From Tetradesmus obliquus (taxonomy: Eukaryota > Chlorophyta > Chlorophyceae > Sphaeropleales > Scenedesmaceae), in assembly GCA_030272155.1 (NCBI GenBank), contig CP126191.1, forward strand, positions 5,106,501 through 5,170,500: DNA of 64,000 nucleotides. Direction: 5' to 3'. Position numbers and translations under genes: made by a program. Within the stretch, counting starts at the first letter, position 1, and each line of letters starts with the position of its first letter. The notes under the pieces were generated by a model that saw nothing but the letters and a program-made list of their open reading frames with translations, was not told the origin of the DNA and did not search any database. Positions 23,555-34,363 of this stretch are shown here, in pieces.

Positions 23555-24576
23555 ATGGCCAAGAAGAAAAACAGAAGAACGCCGGCACTTGACGACAGCT
23601 CGTCACTTTTTTCTGCCTTTGTGCTCATCCTGATCGTCAGTGCCATAGCTGGGGACTGGCTATCTCACAAGCAGCGGCGCATACACAGCACACAGCAGCA
23701 GCAACCGAACCTGGTGCAGCTGCCTTACCGTGCCACAGTGAAGGATGCGACTGGCCAGCAGCAGTCGTTTTTTTTTGGAAGCACATGGTGGACAGCAACC
23801 GCTTGGAGAAAGCTAGGACGGACAAGCAAGAGGGCTTGGCAATAATCCAAGAGGTCACCTCGCAACACTCCAGGTAGCGACGTACAGCTGGGCCCACCAC
23901 ACATCAAACAGATACTAAGTTCGGCAGTGTATGCATGACCAGCACACCGTCACCTTGCTGACATGGCTTTTGTCACCTTGCTGACATGGCTTGTGCAGGC
24001 AGCCGTTGCGCTGACACAAATGCCTGTCACAGGCCGCCAATGCTGCTGTGCTTTGTTACACCAGCAAGGGTGCACAGCTGAAGCTGCTGATGGGGGCAGG
24101 GCTTACTGACATATCAGTCATGTCATCTCACAGTTGTAAATATGCTTTCATTGCTGATCCCAGTGCATGCTGACTATGCTGTGCAGGGAGATGCTGAAAG
24201 CCAAGCCCTGGCGCTGCATCATCTGCCAAAAACGGGCAACCAGGCTGTACCTGCAAGCCATGCTGTACGTGAATGAGGATGAGAAGTTTGTACGGGTGAG
24301 GGGTCACTGCTTTCTGTGCTAGCGCTTGCCAGACCCTCGCATGTGTGTGAGATAGAGAAGAGCGTCCATTACTGCAGCGTGCACCACAAGCCCTTCAGTG
24401 ATAGCCAGACTGCTGTCAGTGCGTCGAGGCCATGCAACTAGCTGAGCAGTGCTGCTGTACTGCCTCTGCAGGACTTGGGCCCTTTACCTTGCTGCTATTC
24501 ACAGGCCTGCAATGCAGCCGTGATTGCCTTTGCGCAGAAGATGCGGGAGGCAGCGGCAGCAGCCGAGCGCAGTTGA
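23555..24576 (+). CDS. Small Cys-motif protein with an apparent frameshift; paralogue of the downstream TPR gene
   Basis: Exons 23555-23873, 24187-24295 and 24472-24576. The ATG at 23555 starts MAKKKNRRTPALDD, then a hydrophobic stretch (LFSAFVLILIVSAIAGDW) that could be a membrane anchor. YRATVKDATG follows. At T9 (23768-23776) the frame must change; the next frame reads HMVDSNRLEKARTDK and IIQEVTSQHS. That matches the TPR gene downstream (HQVDSARLARAAADK, IIQEVAMPHYHEM), so the shifted frame is the real one. Exon 2 gives REMLKAKPWRCIICQK. Exon 3 gives GPLPCCYSQAC and ends with SER-rich AAAAAERS. The C-x2-C ... C-x4-C pattern suggests a zinc site. Either the T9 run is a base-calling error or the gene is damaged. 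It lacks the TPR domain of its neighbour. An intron repeat (GTCACCTTGCTGACATGGCT twice near 23950-23990) is also present. Confidence 0.6.
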
Positions 24577-25566
24577 CAAGCTGGCAAGCTGGCTCTGAAC
24601 CAGCACTGCAGGGCCACGCAGCATGTACAGGCATACTCGCATCCTGACATGCGCAGCCCTCGAATCTGCATGTGGTAACTGGCTCTCAGCAAGTGATGTC
24701 AGAAATCACTGAAATGCAGATATATCTGCACTGGCGGCAGTACCGTTGACTTGTCTCGTAGTACACTTGTTTGTACAGTGTGTGTTGCATTCTTGTACAG
24801 TGTGATACATGATTCCTGGTGCTCATCATCATTCAGGCATTTGAATCAGGCATGAAGTTGCTGCTACCCAGCTTGACCTTCCAAAGCTGCCCGCTTGCAC
24901 CATTTTTTGAGCATCCATCACAGTAGTACAGGCTGTGCATTCAGTAGGCAGTACATCAATGCAAATTTGGCTGAAGATCCCAATCATTATGGTTGTGACC
25001 GGTGTTTTGACAACCTGATGTTCGGAGATGACATTTTTTGTGTGCCTGCATATGGCATTGGTGACGCATGCGTGCCTGTAGCAGATGCATTCCAACTGGA
25101 ACCTGCAGGTTGCCGATGGTGAGCAACCTCAGTTCCCCTGCGCTGCTGTACACCAGCCAGTTGCAACTGGTCCAGGTGCCGAATTCAGCTGTTGTGGTGT
25201 ATTTGACGCCTCGTTGAAGGTGGCACGGCGTGTCGGAAGTGGCAGGGTTCAGCAGGGTTCTTGACATCCCAACGGTCTCCGCACTCAATCTGCACCTGTG
25301 AAATCTAGAGTCGAGGGATGCAATAGTTAATGTGACATCAATGTGCACCACGCGTATTATTTGACGTTCCGATACCAGATCAGGCAGCGGTAACCGGAAG
25401 CACGTCTGTCTCATCCTCACAGCACCAAGTTTCGTCTCAAAGAAGATACCGTACCTTTGTACCTTACGAGTTGCTAGCGCTTGCTTACGTGCAGCAGCAA
25501 CAGCAGGTCCATCCTCGTCAGCAGGAGCAGCAGTGCACAGCAGCAGCAGCAGCGGCAGCAGCAGTG
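24577..25566. other. Intergenic between the two Cys-motif paralogues
   Basis: 3' flank of the frameshifted gene and promoter of the TPR gene, 990 bp. No further exon is supported. Confidence 0.45.
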
Positions 25567-27096
25567 ATGGATGAAGCAGAGGCGCACAATGCAGCGGGCA
25601 ATGACGCATTCAACGCAGGAAACTATATAAAGGCAAGCGAACTATACTTCGAGGCAGTGAAGGCCAATGGCAAGGTGGCAAAGTACCGCACCAACCTCTG
25701 CAATGCCTTGATGAAGCGAGGCAGGCCGGCAGAGGCACTGGAGGAAGCTGCTGCTGCCATTGCTGTTGATGGTGGCTGGCCCAAGGGCCACTTCTACAAG
25801 GCATTGGCACTGGAGCAGCTGTGCAAGCTGCCGGAGGCACTGGCAGCATGCGAGAAGGGGCTGCGCTTACACAGGTGCTGCACTGCTGTCCAGTTGACCA
25901 GGGATAGGGTTTGAGCAAGCTTGACAGTGGCGCTGCTTACCGTTCACAGTGCTGCTCAGATGCTGTTATGCTGTGTGTGGCAAATGGGTTTCAGCATTGC
26001 AACAGCAACAGGCAGCGCGCAGCACACATAGGTACTGCGTTCTGCGGTGGTGTGGCCGCAACGTGGTTGCCATGTAGTGTCCTGCCATGCCAAAATAATG
26101 CCAGCAAGGCCCTGGCCTGGCTGCTTGTACAAGCAGACGCATCTGGGATAAAACCTGTCATAGCACCGCCTGTGCTCACCACGCCGTCGGTTTGCTGGAC
26201 GTGTTGCGCTGCTGCAACAGGCACAACGCGCCGCTGGAAGACATGCACAGCCGGCTGCAGAAGCAGAAACGGGAGCTGGAGCAGCAGCAGCAGCGCCTCG
26301 CAGCAGGCGCAGTGGAGCAGCGCACTGTTGTGTATGCGGCCACTGTGCGTGACGGTGCGGGGCATGAGCGGGCCTTCCGCTATGAGCACCAGGTGGACAG
26401 TGCGCGTCTTGCGCGTGCAGCAGCTGACAAGGCTGAGGCCACGCGCATCATCCAAGAGGTGGCCATGCCCCACTACCATGAGATGCTGCAGGTGGGAGCT
26501 CTTGTGCATGGTGGCAGGCAGGGAAGCGCAGCGTCCCTAGCAGCTGTGTGCTCCGCGCAGGCTGATGTTGCCTAGTTGGCGTAACAACAGGTTGCTGAAG
26601 GCTGGCGAGACCACGACATGGCAGTACTGTTGGTGCTTGCCACAAGGCGCTGAATCCGGCTACATTGATGCTGTTGTTGCACTCAACCTCTGTCAGCCAC
26701 CTAACCAATGACACACAGCAGGAGTCACTGCAGCAGCCCACCACAGCTAGCCGCCTGCTCTGCGGCACCTGACTATCTGATATTTATGTTGTTATACCGT
26801 CCATTGTCAAGTACTCACATCCCTACCTGCCTGGCCTGGTGTACATGCCCCTGCTAACCCATTGCTTGCTGCAGGCGCAGCCGTGGCTCTGTGTGGGCTG
26901 TCAGCTGCAGGACGGCAAGCGGCAGCGCGCCACCAAGCTCTTCCTGCACCCGATGTCCTACCTCACTAAGCCGCAGCCACTGGTGTACGACATGGGGCCC
27001 ACGCCAGCATGCGGCTCTCAGGCCTGTGCCACCTACGCCACGCAGATGGCTCAGCAGATCGTGTCAGACATCATGCACGATGAGGCGGCATCGTGA
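25567..27096 (+). CDS. TPR protein with C-terminal C-x2-C / C-x4-C module
   Basis: Exons 25567-25874, 26221-26491 and 26875-27096 join in phase (266 aa). Residues 1-102 form about three TPR helix pairs of the co-chaperone type (GNDAFNAGNYIKASELYFEA, LCNALMKRGRPAEALEEA, GHFYKALALEQLCKLPEAL). They probably bind a peptide tail of a partner. A short coil (RLQKQKRELEQQQQR) follows, then a conserved segment (VVYAATVRDGAG, HQVDSARLARAAADK, IIQEVAMPHYHEM). The C-terminal module has Cys 199, 202, 239 and 244 (WLCVGCQ ... PACGSQAC), spaced like a zinc site. The last two thirds match the preceding gene, so the pair arose by tandem duplication with loss or gain of the TPR part. The module does not match MYND or RING spacing. 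The tandem 5.8-kb duplication starts inside exon 2 at 26301 but leaves this copy intact. Confidence 0.82.
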
Positions 27097-27795
27097 TGAG
27101 GGATGACATGCACGGAGATGCGTGCAGGGCGTCGGCTGCGTGGAGCGATGCGGGAGACTCAGCTGGGTCTGCTGCTACTGTGTACAGGAGCACCTGCAAA
27201 CAGCAGCATTGACGTGATGCTGTGGTGACTACCAGTCACGTACTAGGGTGGACTACCTGCGTGGGTGACATGAGATCGGCATGCAGCCAGTCAGTGCAGG
27301 CATCACCCCAGCTGGTGTAGTTGCCCTGAAGATCAGCTGGTGCAGGTGCTTAGGCTGGGCACAGTCACTTTAGGGGTGACGTCTGGGTTGCCATTGCAAG
27401 CGACGCTCCCAGTGGTGGTGCTGCGCAGCAGAGATGGTTGGTACGCGTGTCTAGGGCACATGTGTTGCACCTGCACAGTCAGGCAATGCATCATTGATTG
27501 TGCATGTAGTGTCACTACAAAACATTTTGACCTGACCTACTTCCTGCATGTGTGCGGGTGTGCATGCACGTTGCACAGCCTAGTCACTCCTGCGCTTCAA
27601 TCAAGCGCGCACAGTATAAGGGCTGCGGTGCAAGCAGCAGATCTGTATCTCTCCTGTGTCATGTAGCAGTCAGGTATATTCGACCATGCCACGTCAGCCA
27701 TCTGATACTAGCATTAGTTATGACTGGTTACACATTAGTAATGACTGGTTACACGGTAGCCGTATGCATCAAAGGGAACCTCAGGCACACACCAA

Positions 27796-27800
27796 TGTAA
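27796..27800 (+). terminator. Candidate polyadenylation signal TGTAA of the TPR gene
   Basis: Located 700 bp after the stop. The distance is long, so this is tentative. The same motif is present in unit 2 at 33633. Confidence 0.3.
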
Positions 27801-27834
27801 CTTTGTGAGACACAACTATTACGCAAGCCAGCAG

Positions 27835-27973
27835 ACTCAACACATTTTCTATACTCTACATTCCCCAATTAAGAGCGAAACTCAACACGTGCCTGTACTC
27901 TACAGCCCACAATCAAGCGGCAAATTCCACATAGTGTCAGCAGTGCCTGTACTCTACAGCCCACAATCAAGCG
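27835..27973. repeat. Direct repeats with about 54-bp period
   Basis: A 31-bp element (CCTGTACTCTACAGCCCACA core) is perfect at 27889-27919 and 27943-27973. A degenerate third copy lies at about 27845-27876. The array is copied at 33672-33810 by the large duplication. Confidence 0.85.
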
Positions 27974-28233
27974 CCTATATACACAGGCATCAACAACCAG
28001 GATGCTAGTCATGATCTGTTCCCGTCTGAAGTCAACTACCCGCAAACAACACATGCCCAACCCCTCAACCAGCGCACTTCAATCTGCTTTTGCAACTCAG
28101 CATGCAACATCAGCACGCATGCTCCCACATCAAGTATATGCAAACCCCATGTTTGCTGCCAAGGATCGAATGAAAAGATGCATAATATACCATGAACGAT
28201 TTGGAAGCCTCATTCAACTTGCACAGTCGTTTT

Positions 28234-28493
28234 TTAACCAACCAACAGCAGCTGCAGCGCTGCTGCCGCTGCATCTGCATCTGCCACAAAGGTTCCCTGC
28301 TCCACCTGCTGCAGCATCGCCGCGAGCTGCCTGAACACAGTGCCTGCCGCCTCACTCAGCCCACCCGCAAACTGGTGCACCTTGAACACAAACCGCACAG
28401 CATCCCCCAGCACCTGCTGCTGCCGCTCCTTGCAGCTAGGCACCTTTGCAGCCCAGCGCCGCACCTTGCTGCCTGCTGCTGGTGCTGCTGCTA

Positions 28494-28526
<33 letters not shown>

Positions 28527-29361
28527 CCAGCCTGTGCACCTCCTGCATGCTGGCGGCCATGTGGCCCAGCGCATACTGCATGCTAGCCTGCTTCATGCGC
28601 GGCACTAGCACCTTGTCCACCACGCCCTGCTTGTTCGGCATCTTGAAGGGCACTTTGTGCTGACGCCACATGTTCAGCAGCGCCTCCTCCTCCATCCCAT
28701 ACTTGACACAGACGCCGCTGAGCTTGTCCAGGCCGGCCTGGCAGCTGGCGGCAGTGCTGCGGAAGCTGGCGCCTGCTGCAGGGCTGAAGCTGGCGGCCTC
28801 TGCAGCAGCGTGCTGCATGCTCCTGCAGTGGTTCAAAGGCAGGCAACAGCTACAGGTCAGCCGTGTGGACAGTGTGGCGTGCTGGTTGAGGTGCTGATGC
28901 CAGCAGGTGCATGCAGTGCAGGCATCGGTTGTACCAGCGTGCAGGATGCATACCTTGCTGCCCCACGCGCCTGTCGCAGTGTAGTTATACATAGCAACCG
29001 CCACACAACCCCATGCGCGCTCATGCGTGGATCCAGTCCTCACCTGTACAGCAGAGTGCAGCCTTCCATCGCGTCCCACTTGGCAGCTGGCCAGCTCTTC
29101 TCACTCTTCTCACTCTTCTCACTCTTCTCAGCCAGCTTTAGCTCTGCTGTGCTGTCATACAGGCTGGCCAGCATGGCGCTGGCGCCATCATACACCTGCG
29201 CGCACGCCTCCATGCTGACGCCCTTGAATGCCGAGATGGCCTGGGCGTGCTCTTCAATGTCTGGCAGCCGTGCCTCAAAGTCCTCCTGCACTGCGCGCTT
29301 GTGTGGGCTCTTGGCGTCCAGCTCCGCCGTCAACGCAGCTGCCATCTCCTTCTTTTTGTCA

Positions 29362-29392
<31 letters not shown>

Positions 29393-30256
29393 CGGCTGCT
29401 GCGCCAGCTTTGCCTTTGTCGCTGCTGCGGCCGTCAACCTTGTCCAGGGCGGCCTTCACTTCTGGCATGCGAGTGATGCCCTCAACGCCGCTGGACCATG
29501 CTGCTGCAGCTGGCAGAGGTGTGGCAACTTGGGATCCCTGTTTTGTGGCCGTCCCTGCTGGTGCACCCTTTGTTGGGAGGGGCGGGGGAGGAGGGGGGCG
29601 CTTTGCTGGCAGAGGGGGAGGGGGTGGGGGTGCTGCCGGTCCTGCCGCAGGCTTGGCACCGCTGCTGCTGTGCTGGGGGGTGGTTGGGGCGCAGGGTGAA
29701 GCTGGCGCAGCATCACCACCGCTGCTGTTGCTGCTGATGGTGGTGCGGATCTTGAGCACCGGCATGGGAGCCACCGCCACCGCAGTGCTGATGCTGTTGT
29801 TGCCAGCTGTGCGCTGCTTGCGCAGAGGCAGGCAAAGGGCCTTGCTGCTGAGCTTGCATTTCTGGAACCCCATTGCATATGCTGGGGCCTGCACTGCAAA
29901 CATCAGCTGCAGGAAGGCATCTGCTGCGCAGGTGCTGCTGGCCGCTGCCTCCTGGCTGCCTGTGCTGCTGTTGGAGTCGCTGCCGCCAGCATCTGAGACG
30001 CTGCGGCTGCTGCAGGTGCTGCTGCCTGCCTCAGATGCTGCTGCACAGGGGCCATCAAGCGACAGGCGGGGCGTGCAGGGCTCTGTGCTGGGCGGGCTTG
30101 ATGCTGCAGGGCTAGGGGGCGCAAGGTCATTGCTGCTGCTGCTGCTGCTGCTTTGCCTGGACAGCTTGCTGTCCTTGTGCTGCTGCTTGCAGGAAAATTG
30201 CGTGGCGCTGTCCCAGGGGAAGGAGACCTGGCAGCCGGTGCCGTGGCTGCAGGTGC
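28234..30256 (-). CDS. CHUP1-like chloroplast-positioning protein, copy 1 (5' end not found)
   Basis: In plants CHUP1 sits on the chloroplast envelope and organises short actin filaments for chloroplast movement. Exons 29044-30256 and 28234-28822 are in phase, about 600 residues; a further 5' exon is required because 30256 starts in mid-codon. The order is a Ser-rich region, a possible beta-rich segment (AFLQLMFAVQAPAYAMG, VLKIRTTISS), a proline motif (PPPPPPLP, KRPPPPPPLP), then GITRMPEVKAALDKVDG, the counterpart of the RVPEV block after the Pro-rich stretch. The CHUP1 C-terminal helical domain follows: WPAAKWDAMEGC, LLNMWRQHKVPFKM, VVDKVLVPRMKQAS. A 9-bp repeat encodes EKS repeats. An all-Gln run interrupts the last exon. 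No outer-envelope N-terminal anchor is visible. Formin is the main alternative for a Pro-rich protein, but no FH2 core is seen. Confidence 0.7.
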
Positions 30257-31475
30257 CTGTCTGTGTGGCCTGCTGCTGCTTAGCTATCGTTGGTCTGCCT
30301 GAGCGGGGCCTGCAGGAAGCGCAGAAGATGAAGACAGGCGCAGAAGTGCAAGGCAGTGGTGGTCAGGGTGTGGTGATTGGCAGGTTGTGGAGCAACTTTC
30401 TGCTGATGCTGCTGTCAAGCAAGACTGACATGCGGTAGATGCAGTGCTTGCTGCTGTTGCATTACAGCACTCTGCTGCCTGCAGGCTGCACCGTTTGCTG
30501 AAGAGCAGCTCCCTGCTGATGTACATGTGCAGTGCACTGCATGTGCAGCAGGTGGGCTTGTCTGCAGCCCTGTCGGTGCTGCCAGCAGTGCCTTAGGTGA
30601 AGTTTTATGTTGTTGTCACGTCACTCAGCTCACCTGCTGCGTTGCGCGTGACGAGTTGCTGCGCTGCCAGTTCCCGCCTCTCCCAGGCTGCCCAGAAACC
30701 ATCGCCCGTCCCAAGCCGTTAACATCCTAGACCCGCAGGCGGCCATGTTGCTACTAAAAAGGTGCTTTGGTTGCTGGAAAGCGTGGACGGAGGGTGCTTT
30801 GGTTGCTGGAGCTGTCGAACGAAGAGAGGCCTTTGGTAAGGTATGTCTGTTGGACAGCTGTCTGTTCTCGTACAACCAAAACACACAGGAGCATCGAGTT
30901 ATAGCTGCGTAAGCTGTCACCAGCTCGCCACAGAGCAGGGCTCAGGGCTCAGCCGGCTTGGATTTGCTAATGCTGGCTTTGCTCATCGGAGCTACCGAGC
31001 GCTGGCACGGCGTGCATTTGCTCGAATCAACGTCCGTACAGCAGTATATGTGAGGTGTCCTGAAGTCACAGCGATCAGCGCGAATGCTGCGCCGGAGAAG
31101 GTTGCAGGTTGTAAGCTTGCCGATACCTGATTGGTTGCAACCGCAATCACCTGTATGAATCTGTTCTTGTCACAAGTTTCTGTTGTACTGCAAAACAATG
31201 AGAGCTTCACACTCTGCATGTATCTGTGTTTCAATGGGCATGGTGGAGCCTGGAAGGTGTTGCAGCTGCGGCAGCGATAAAGCTGTCGCTATCATTGGCG
31301 TCTGCTGACGCTGCTGTGACCACTGGGCCTGCAGCGATGCCTGACACTAGCACCAGTAAAGATAATCTACAACGGCTCAGGCCTGTCCCTGCCGATGGGG
31401 AGTGTTACATGGCAGGAGCAGCACCCAGCACTGGATGAATCAACAAATCTCTGGTCATGACCTGATCATGATCAG
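30257..31475. other. Region between CHUP1-like and Sec1-type fragment (copy 1)
   Basis: Should contain the missing 5' exon(s) and promoter of the CHUP1-like gene. A minus-strand stretch near 30500-30550 (YISRELLFSKRC) is a candidate but no ATG or phase is secure. An 18-bp repeat (GGTGCTTTGGTTGCTGGA) occurs twice at 30759-30813. TTACA at 31405-31409 is a minus TGTAA 3' of the Sec1-type fragment. Confidence 0.45.
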
Positions 31476-32137
31476 CTAGCTCAGCAGCAGGCGCGCGGCA
31501 TCCCCTGCGCTCAGCAAGCTCGTGCCGCCCAGCAGCACCAGCGGCTTGTGCCCATACACGTGCTCCTCCAGCTCCGCCCGCACCTCCCGCACCTCTGCAG
31601 CGCTGATGCCGCCCACCACAAACAGCAGCACAGTCTGGTAGTCGCTGATGCTGGCGCGTGCTGGCCCTGCCATGCCCCCAAACATGCCCAGCCTGCCCAG
31701 GCCCTTGCTGAGCAGGCCCGCCACCAGGCTGGCGCTCTCAGGCTGCTGCAGGTCGCGGTTGTCAGCCTGCAAGCATGTCCGGCGCAGCACCATGTAGTTA
31801 CTGGTTAGTGAGTCAGCCGCTGGTGCGCAGCAATGTTCACAGCCAACTACGGCTTGGACCTGGGCTGCAAATGACACGCAACTCCAGCACACATTTCTTG
31901 CAAACAATGAAAGAAAAAATTTCTCTTTGTTCATTGAACGGCATTTGTGCATGCGCTGTCCTGTGCAGACACACCCGGCATGCTTTGTGCGCAGTGAACA
32001 ACGCAGTGCGTACCCACCCGCAGCAGTATCTTGGTGAGCACCTGCCGCACCAGCGGCGTGCACGCGCTGGCTGCGCCCGTGTCTGCGTCCACCTGCATCA
32101 GCCGCCGCACGTCGCGCAGCTTGCCGCGCGCTGCCGC
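31476..32137 (-). pseudogene. 3' fragment of the Sec1-type gene left by the duplication
   Basis: The last exon (31476-31766) and the 3' 120 bp of the preceding exon (32018-32137) match 37311-37601 and 37853-37972. Sequence upstream is replaced by TPR-gene DNA in the opposite orientation. The fragment has no promoter and lacks about 85 percent of the protein. The open frame of the last exon is preserved, consistent with a recent event. Confidence 0.88.
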
Positions 32138-32933
32138 CAGCAGGCGCAGTGGAGCAGCGCACTGTTGTGTATGCGGCCACTGTGCGTGACGGTGCGGGGC
32201 ATGAGCGGGCCTTCCGCTATGAGCACCAGGTGGACAGTGCGCGTCTTGCGCGTGCAGCAGCTGACAAGGCTGCGGCCACGCGCATCATCCAAGAGGTGGC
32301 CATGCCCCACTACCATGAGATGCTGCAGGTGGGAGCTCTTGTGCATGGTGGCAGGCAGGGAAGCGCAGCGTCCCTAGCAGCTGTGTGCTCCGCGCAGGCT
32401 GATGTTGCCTAGTTGGCGTAACAACAGGTTGCTGAAGGCTGGCGAGACCACGACATGGCAGTACTGTTGGTGCTTGCCACAAGGCGCTGAATCCGGCTAC
32501 ATTGATGCTGTTGTTGCACTCAACCTCTGTCAGCCACCTAACCAATGACACACAGCAGGAGTCACTGCAGCAGCCCACCACAGCTAGCCGCCTGCTCTGC
32601 GGCACCTGACTATCTGATATTTATGTTGTTATACCGTCCATTGTCAAGTACTCACATCCCTACCTGCCTGGCCTGGTGTACATGCCCCTGCTAACCCATT
32701 GCTTGCTGCAGGCGCAGCCGTGGCTCTGTGTGGGCTGTCAGCTGCAGGACGGCAAGCGGCAGCGCGCCACCAAGCTCTTCCTGCACCCGATGTCCTACCT
32801 CACTAAGCCGCAGCCACTGGTGTACGACATGGGGCCCACGCCAGCATGCGGCTCTCAGGCCTGTGCCACCTACGCCACGCAGATGGCTCAGCAGATCGTG
32901 TCAGACATCATGCACGATGAGGCGGCATCGTGA
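32138..32933 (+). pseudogene. 5'-truncated copy of the TPR/Cys-motif gene
   Basis: Carries the 3' 191 bp of exon 2 (32138-32328) and all of exon 3 (32712-32933), without the TPR exon or promoter. At 32273, A in the parent (26436) is C here, changing Glu to Ala in the DKAEA segment. The Cys module is unchanged. Expression would need a new promoter. Confidence 0.9.
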
Positions 32934-34070
32934 TGAGGGATGACATGCACGGAGATGCGTGCAGGGCGTCGGCTGCGTGGAGCGATGCGGGAGACTCAGC
33001 TGGGTCTGCTGCTACTGTGTACAGGAGCACCTGCAAACAGCAGCATTGACGTGATGCTGTGGTGACTACTAGTCACGTACTAGGGTGGACTACCTGCGTG
33101 GGTGACATGAGATCGGCCTGCAGCCAGTCAGTGCAGGCATCACCCCAGCTGGTGTAGTTGCCCTGAAGATCAGCTGGTGCAGGTGCTTAGGCTGGGCACA
33201 GTCACTTTAGGGGTGACGTCTGGGTTGCCATTGCAAGCGACGCTCCCAGTGGTGGTGCTGCGCAGCAGAGATGGTTGGTACGCGTGTCTAGGGCACATGT
33301 GTTGCACCTGCACAGTCAGGCAATGCATCATTGATTGTGCATGTAGTGTCACTACAAAACATTTTGACCTGACCTACTTCCTGCATGTGTGCGGGTGTGC
33401 ATGCACGTTGCACAGCCTAGTCACTCCTGCGCTTCAATCAAGCGCGCACAGTATAAGGGCTGCGGTGCAAGCAGCAGATCTGTATCTCTCCTGTGTCATG
33501 TAGCAGTCAGGTATATTCGACCATGCCACGTCAGCCATCTGATACTAGCATTAGTTATGACTGGTTACACATTAGTAATGACTGGTTACACGGTAGCCGT
33601 ATGCATCAAAGGGAACCTCAGGCACACACCAATGTAACTTTGTGAGACACAACTATTACGCAAGCCAGCAGACTCAACACATTTTCTATACTCTACATTC
33701 CCCAATTAAGAGCGAAACTCAACACGTGCCTGTACTCTACAGCCCACAATCAAGCGGCAAATTCCACATAGTGTCAGCAGTGCCTGTACTCTACAGCCCA
33801 CAATCAAGCGCCTATATACACAGGCATCAACAACCAGGATGCTAGTCATGATCTGTTCCCGTCTGAAGTCAACTACCCGCAAACAACACATGCCCAACCC
33901 CTCAACCAGCGCACTTCAATCTGCTTTTGCAACTCAGCATGCAACATCAGCACGCATGCTCCCACATCAAGTATATGCAAACCCCATGTTTGCTGCCAAG
34001 GATCGAATGAAAAGATGCATAATATACCATGAACGATTTGGAAGCCTCATTCAACTTGCACAGTCGTTTT
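32934..34070. other. Intergenic, copy 2 of 27097-28233
   Basis: Same content as copy 1, including the 54-bp-period repeats at 33672-33810 and the TTACA pair at 33565 and 33586. Confidence 0.5.
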
Positions 34071-34330
34071 TTAACCAACCAACAGCAGCTGCAGCGCTGC
34101 TGCCGCTGCATCTGCATCTGCCACAAAGGTTCCCTGCTCCACCTGCTGCAGCATCGCCGCGAGCTGCCTGAACACAGTGCCTGCCGCCTCACTCAGCCCA
34201 CCCGCAAACTGGTGCACCTTGAACACAAACCGCACAGCATCCCCCAGCACCTGCTGCTGCCGCTCCTTGCAGCTAGGCACCTTTGCAGCCCAGCGCCGCA
34301 CCTTGCTGCCTGCTGCTGGTGCTGCTGCTA

Positions 34331-34363
<33 letters not shown>

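Larger units (their letters stand above)
27097..28233. other. Intergenic between convergent TPR and CHUP1-like genes (copy 1)
   Basis: Holds TGTAA on + at 27796, and on the minus strand at 27728-27732 and 27749-27753 inside two copies of ATGACTGGTTACAC. It also holds the repeats at 27835-27973. No gene was recognised. Confidence 0.5.
26301..32137. repeat. Segmental tandem duplication, unit 1 (5,837 bp)
   Basis: Nearly identical to 32138-37972 at an offset of 5,837, dropping to 5,835 after two single-base deletions near 31340-31400. It begins in exon 2 of the TPR gene and ends inside the penultimate exon of the Sec1-type gene. CAGC occurs at the left edge (26301-26304), at the junction (32138-32141) and after unit 2 (37973-37976), so the junction shows 4-bp microhomology. 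Confidence 0.95.

Noticed and set aside
25471..25566. Upstream in-frame extension of the TPR protein
   Set aside because: It lacks an ATG and is low-complexity Gln/Ala; the ATG at 25567 starts directly before the first TPR.
28234..30256. Formin, because of the polyproline stretch
   Set aside because: No FH2 signature follows; the helices after the proline region match CHUP1 instead.
28657..30438. 593-codon plus-strand ORF (and its copy at 34494-36275)
   Set aside because: It is the mirror of the CHUP1-like exons: its poly-Leu, Gly and Ala runs are the reverse complement of Ser, Pro and Gln codons. The minus frame has recognisable domains and phase-matched splice sites.
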